Positions 13,609 to 16,294 of a stretch of 16,294 nucleotides of DNA are shown piece by piece. Numbering within the stretch: position 1 is the stretch's first letter; every line of letters begins with the position of its first letter. Source of the stretch: a bacterium. GTDB taxonomy: Bacteria; JAJRZV01. Made by a program: the position numbers and the translations under genes. The stretch is from the NCBI GenBank assembly GCA_024275095.1, contig JAJRZV010000018.1, positions 1-16,294 on the forward strand. Reading direction: 5' to 3'. Under the pieces are notes generated by a model. The model ran no database searches and had not been told where the DNA came from. It worked only from the letters and a program-made list of their open reading frames with translations.

Positions 13609-14214
13609 ATGAAAACAGGTGTGCATATCGCCGGTGTGGTCCTTGTTGGTGGCAAAGGTAAACGTATGGGATGTGACAAACTATCCCTGGTTATTCGAGG
13701 GCATCGTGTGCTGCAGTACGTGGTAAACGAGCTTGCACAGGTCTGTGAGGAAATCATATTCGCGGGACGCAGTGGAGGACCCCGGATCACCTGCCGCAAG
13801 CCCACAAACTGGATACCTGATATCATACCGGAACGCGGGCCGCTCGCTGGAGCAGTCTCGGCTATGAAACATTCAAGAGCGCTCTGGTTTTTGATAATCC
13901 CATGTGATATGCCATTTTTAAATGCAGCGGTATTTCGACGCTATCTCGCTGAAAAAGAAACAGCCTCTGTTATTGTTTCTCCGTTCCGCGGTTTTCCTGT
14001 ACTGATACACCATTCAGTATTACCAGTGCTGGAGAAAGCCCTGAAAATGGAAAGTCTTTGCTTTTTTGACGTAATATTTCAGGCTTCCTCCGTACGAATG
14101 CTGTCCAGGGAGAAACTTGCAGACCTCGGGAATCTCGATGTAATCTTCTGTAATATTAACACACCTGAAGATCTTTCATTTGCAGAACAGGTGTTCACGT
14201 CCGTGTGGATGTAA
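13609..14214 (+). CDS. mobA: Molybdenum cofactor guanylyltransferase MobA
   Basis: This cytoplasmic enzyme transfers GMP from GTP to Mo-molybdopterin to make the bis-MGD form used by DMSO-reductase-family enzymes. The 201-residue length fits. The nucleotide-binding loop LVGGKGKRMGCDK is at 12-24, followed by IIPERGPLAGAV and PCDMPF, all standard for the family. ATG 13609 is preceded by a weak GAAAG. It starts the plus-strand Moco cluster, with moaD six bases downstream. Its presence implies that bis-MGD enzymes are encoded elsewhere in this genome. Confidence 0.93.
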   Translation: MKTGVHIAGVVLVGGKGKRMGCDKLSLVIRGHRVLQYVVNELAQVCEEIIFAGRSGGPRITCRKPTNWIPDIIPERGPLAGAVSAMKHSRALWFLIIPCDMPFLNAAVFRRYLAEKETASVIVSPFRGFPVLIHHSVLPVLEKALKMESLCFFDVIFQASSVRMLSREKLADLGNLDVIFCNINTPEDLSFAEQVFTSVWM

Positions 14215-14220
14215 ATTCCA

Positions 14221-14463
14221 ATGAAAGTAAAAGTTAAATATTTCGGCATATTAAAAGATATTACCGGTGTTCCAGAAGAAACCCTTGTCACGAATACAGC
14301 AACCATTGAAGAGCTGCTTCGCTCCCTTGCAGCACGTTATCCCCTGCTGGCACAACATATAGAATCAGTACGTGTTGCTCTCAATGGTCGGCTGGTGGAT
14401 AAAAGCAACTCTGTTGAAAACGATGGTGAAATAGCACTGCTTCCTCCTGTAAGCGGAGGCTAA
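14221..14463 (+). CDS. moaD: Molybdopterin synthase sulfur-carrier subunit MoaD
   Basis: This 80-residue ubiquitin-fold sulfur carrier donates sulfur to cPMP from a C-terminal thiocarboxylate. The protein ends PPVSGG, the required Gly-Gly tail, and NGRLVDKSN plus IALLPPVSGG match the family. No good Shine-Dalgarno precedes ATG 14221, so it may be translated by coupling to mobA. The two terminal glycine codons (GGA GGC) also provide the Shine-Dalgarno of moaE, two bases after the stop. Confidence 0.94.
   Translation: MKVKVKYFGILKDITGVPEETLVTNTATIEELLRSLAARYPLLAQHIESVRVALNGRLVDKSNSVENDGEIALLPPVSGG
14455..14459 (+). promoter_or_regulatory. moaE ribosome binding site inside the moaD Gly-Gly codons
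   Basis: GGAGG is formed by the last two codons of moaD (GGA GGC), six bases before the moaE ATG at 14466. The site fixes the moaE start and ties translation of the two synthase subunits together. Confidence 0.7.
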
Positions 14464-14465
14464 AA

Positions 14466-14897
14466 ATGGGAAAAATCACTCGCAATCCCATAAACATTCA
14501 AAAAGTTATAGAAGACGTGTCACTACCTCACTCAGGGGCGGTGGCTGTATTTACCGGGACAGTGAGAAATCACGACCGCGGTAGAAAAGTGGCTTATCTC
14601 GAATACGATTGCTATGAAACAATGGCTGATGAAGAACTGATCAAAATTGAAAAAGAATTAAGTAAAAAATACAGACTCAATGCCTGTTGTATCATTCATC
14701 GGATTGGTCAGCTCAGGGTCGGAGAAATCAGCCTTATAGTCGCTGTATCTTCCGACCACAGGAAAGAAGCCTTTGCTGCTCTTTCCGAAGCAGTGGAGAT
14801 GGTAAAAAAACGTGTACCCATATGGAAGAAAGAATATTTTACCGATGGCACGTCTGTGTGGATTAATGGAGAAAAGCTGGAGGTCGGAAATGATTGA
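14466..14897 (+). CDS. moaE: Molybdopterin synthase catalytic subunit MoaE
   Basis: With MoaD this 143-residue cytoplasmic protein converts cPMP to molybdopterin dithiolene. Visible family motifs are GAVAVFTGTVRNHDRGRKV, YLEYDCYETMA, HRIGQLRVGE and the conserved VPIWKKEYFTDG with its active-site lysines. The length is normal. It follows moaD by two bases with its own GGAGG, and its last codons overlap the moaC-mogA start by eight bases. Confidence 0.95.
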   Translation: MGKITRNPINIQKVIEDVSLPHSGAVAVFTGTVRNHDRGRKVAYLEYDCYETMADEELIKIEKELSKKYRLNACCIIHRIGQLRVGEISLIVAVSSDHRKEAFAALSEAVEMVKKRVPIWKKEYFTDGTSVWINGEKLEVGND

Positions 14898-15822
14898 CAT
14901 CAGTAACAAATACAACACCCTTCGGTTTGCCAGAGCAAAAGCCCTCGTAGAATTATCGCTTGATACAATGGAGAAAATCCGTACCGGAAACCTTCCCAAA
15001 CAGGACCCGCTTGCAGTCGCCCGTGTCGCAGCCATACAGGCAGCAAAAAAGACATGGGAAATTGTACCTTACTGTCACCCTATACCACTCGATTGGGTTA
15101 ATGTAGAGTTTGACATAACCGGGAATACCATTTGCATCATCGCTGAAGTAAAAGCCGTCTACAAAACAGGAGTGGAAATGGAAGCGATGACAGCTGCCTC
15201 TGTGGCAGCTATTACACTGTACGACATGCTCAAACCTGTGGATGCAGACATTGTTATCCGCGAGATCCGGCTGGAAGAAAAGAAAGGGGGTAAATCTGAT
15301 TACACAGACACCTATGACAGATCGCTCACAGCGGCTGTTATTGTTGTGTCAGATTCAGTTTCCGCGGGTGAAAAAGAAGATCGGGCAGGAAAAGCCGTAA
15401 TAGCAGAGTTAAAAAAATACAACCTGCACATAGAAGGTTACGATATTGTACCCGACGAAAAAGAATTAATAGAAGCCGCTATAAAAAAGTATGCAGATGA
15501 GAAAAAAGTGGATATGATTCTCACATGTGGTGGTACGGGCCTGGGCCCGAGGGATGTGACTGTTGACGTGACTGCAAAGCTTATCGAGCGGGAGGTACCC
15601 GGAATCAGCGAGACTATTAGAAAATACGGAACAGAACGCACACCTTACGCCATGCTTTCAAGGGCCATAGCCGGCGTGAGAGGTCGAAGTCTTATCGTAA
15701 ATCTTCCCGGAAGCACCAGAGGCGCCACAGAAAGCATCCAGGCCATCATGCCGGGAGTGCTGCACATATTTCACATGATGGCAGGTCGCGGGCACAATAA
15801 AAACACAGGAGAAAAAGAATGA
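14890..15822 (+). CDS. Bifunctional MoaC-MogA/MoaB fusion (cPMP synthase plus molybdopterin adenylyltransferase)
   Basis: The 310-residue protein fuses two Moco enzymes. Residues 1 to about 140 are MoaC, which acts after MoaA to form cPMP: VARVAAIQAAKKT, PYCHPI with its catalytic His, KTGVEMEAMTAASVAA, YDMLK with the catalytic Asp and Lys, and GGKS. Residues from about 150 are MogA/MoaB: VVSDSVSAGEKEDRAG, TCGGTGLGPRDVT and NLPGS, which bind molybdopterin and ATP. MoaC-MogA fusions are known. The true start is ATG 14890: GGAGG lies six bases before it and MIDIS is the normal MoaC N terminus. Upstream in-frame starts fall inside moaE. Its end overlaps the next gene (ATGA). Confidence 0.94.
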   Translation: MIDISNKYNTLRFARAKALVELSLDTMEKIRTGNLPKQDPLAVARVAAIQAAKKTWEIVPYCHPIPLDWVNVEFDITGNTICIIAEVKAVYKTGVEMEAMTAASVAAITLYDMLKPVDADIVIREIRLEEKKGGKSDYTDTYDRSLTAAVIVVSDSVSAGEKEDRAGKAVIAELKKYNLHIEGYDIVPDEKELIEAAIKKYADEKKVDMILTCGGTGLGPRDVTVDVTAKLIEREVPGISETIRKYGTERTPYAMLSRAIAGVRGRSLIVNLPGSTRGATESIQAIMPGVLHIFHMMAGRGHNKNTGEKE

Positions 15823-16289
15823 CGGATATCATTGTATCCAGGGCTGTAAAAATCTTGTTTCTCCTCAATCAAATCAATCAAAAGGGCAAGTCCTTCAAAA
15901 TCACAATTCCCCCCGAGCAGGTGGAAAGGATACTGCGTACAGCTTACATGGTGTCGCTCATGCTCCTGATTTCCTGCTTTCTCATTTCCTGGTTAGTCTC
16001 ATTCTCCCTGCTTCTCAAAGGTGTAAGCAGAAAGATTATGCTCCTTTTTTCCGGTCTCATGTTCGCAATAATGTGGGCTCTTTATCTTTCACTTATGGGA
16101 CCCTACGGATTGAAGATAGGCACTATACCTGCATCTGTGACCATTGTATTCGGGGGAATAACAGGCTGGGCAGTGGGCAGAAATCGAACGTCGAACATTG
16201 TGAAATTTGGAGTGGCCCCCTTTGCAGGGGGTATAATAAGCCTCACATCTTTTCTTCTATTCACCTTTGTATTTAAAAAATTGTTTTAG
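15819..16289 (+). CDS. Small integral membrane protein of unknown function
   Basis: The 156-residue protein has an N-terminal soluble part of about 40 residues containing ITIPPEQVER, then four probable transmembrane helices at about 43-66, 72-94, 100-120 and 131-154. Glycine-rich turns lie between the last two (FGGITGWAVG, PFAGGI). No family, cofactor or catalytic motif is recognised. Its ATG overlaps the stop of the moaC-mogA fusion by four bases, so it is translated with the Moco genes. A role in molybdate handling or in the membrane side of a Moco enzyme is possible, but the sequence does not show it. Confidence 0.75.
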   Translation: MTDIIVSRAVKILFLLNQINQKGKSFKITIPPEQVERILRTAYMVSLMLLISCFLISWLVSFSLLLKGVSRKIMLLFSGLMFAIMWALYLSLMGPYGLKIGTIPASVTIVFGGITGWAVGRNRTSNIVKFGVAPFAGGIISLTSFLLFTFVFKKLF

Positions 16290-16294
16290 AAAAC

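Noticed and set aside
14812-14889. Upstream in-frame extension of the moaC-mogA gene
   Set aside because: It lies within moaE and precedes the canonical MoaC N terminus and its GGAGG.
1-16294. CRISPR array, prophage or complete insertion sequence
   Set aside because: No direct-repeat array, phage gene set, transposase or terminal repeats with target duplication were found.

Overview
The window suggests a Gram-negative, probably anaerobic, respiring bacterium. It has several lipoproteins with signal peptides, a predicted outer-membrane beta-barrel, an octaheme c-type cytochrome, a TatA subunit, a nearly complete molybdenum-cofactor (Moco) pathway and a siroheme/precorrin-2 dehydrogenase. Both tRNA genes lack an encoded CCA end. 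This would fit Desulfobacterota, Nitrospirota or a related lineage, but that placement is inference from gene content.

Layout. (1) 1-1684: a precorrin-2 dehydrogenase on the minus strand diverges from a short-chain dehydrogenase. (2) 1685-3532: an accessory stretch with palindromic REP-like repeats, tRNA-Leu(UAG) with an abnormal T-loop, tRNA-Lys(CUU) with a clear promoter, and a HEPN/MNT gene pair whose nucleotidyltransferase is broken by two frameshifts. (3) 3533-5172, minus: a large lipoprotein of unknown function split in two by one frameshift. (4) 5439-10313, plus: a tight cluster of two LPP20-type lipoproteins, a thiamine-diphosphate enzyme, a glutamate-type dehydrogenase and a cyclic-nucleotide-binding protein; the last three junctions are 4-base stop/start overlaps. 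(5) 13475-10323, minus: an operon of beta-barrel, octaheme cytochrome, TatA and MoaA. (6) 13609-16289, plus, divergent from (5): mobA, moaD, moaE, a moaC-mogA fusion and a small membrane protein.

How the genes fit together. Regions 5 and 6 look like one bidirectional Moco locus: MoaA and MoaC make cPMP, MoaD and MoaE make molybdopterin, MogA adenylylates it and MobA adds GMP. TatA would serve export of a folded Moco enzyme. The barrel and octaheme cytochrome could move electrons in the periplasm or across the outer membrane. No Moco enzyme, moeA or tatC is visible here. Region 4 joins a 2-oxo-acid-type ThDP enzyme and an amino-acid dehydrogenase to two surface lipoproteins and a nucleotide sensor; I do not recognise this combination.

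A recurring oddity is short-indel frameshifts in three separate genes (antitoxin, large lipoprotein, moaA), two of them in homopolymer runs. Sequencing or assembly error must be excluded before reading them as biology.
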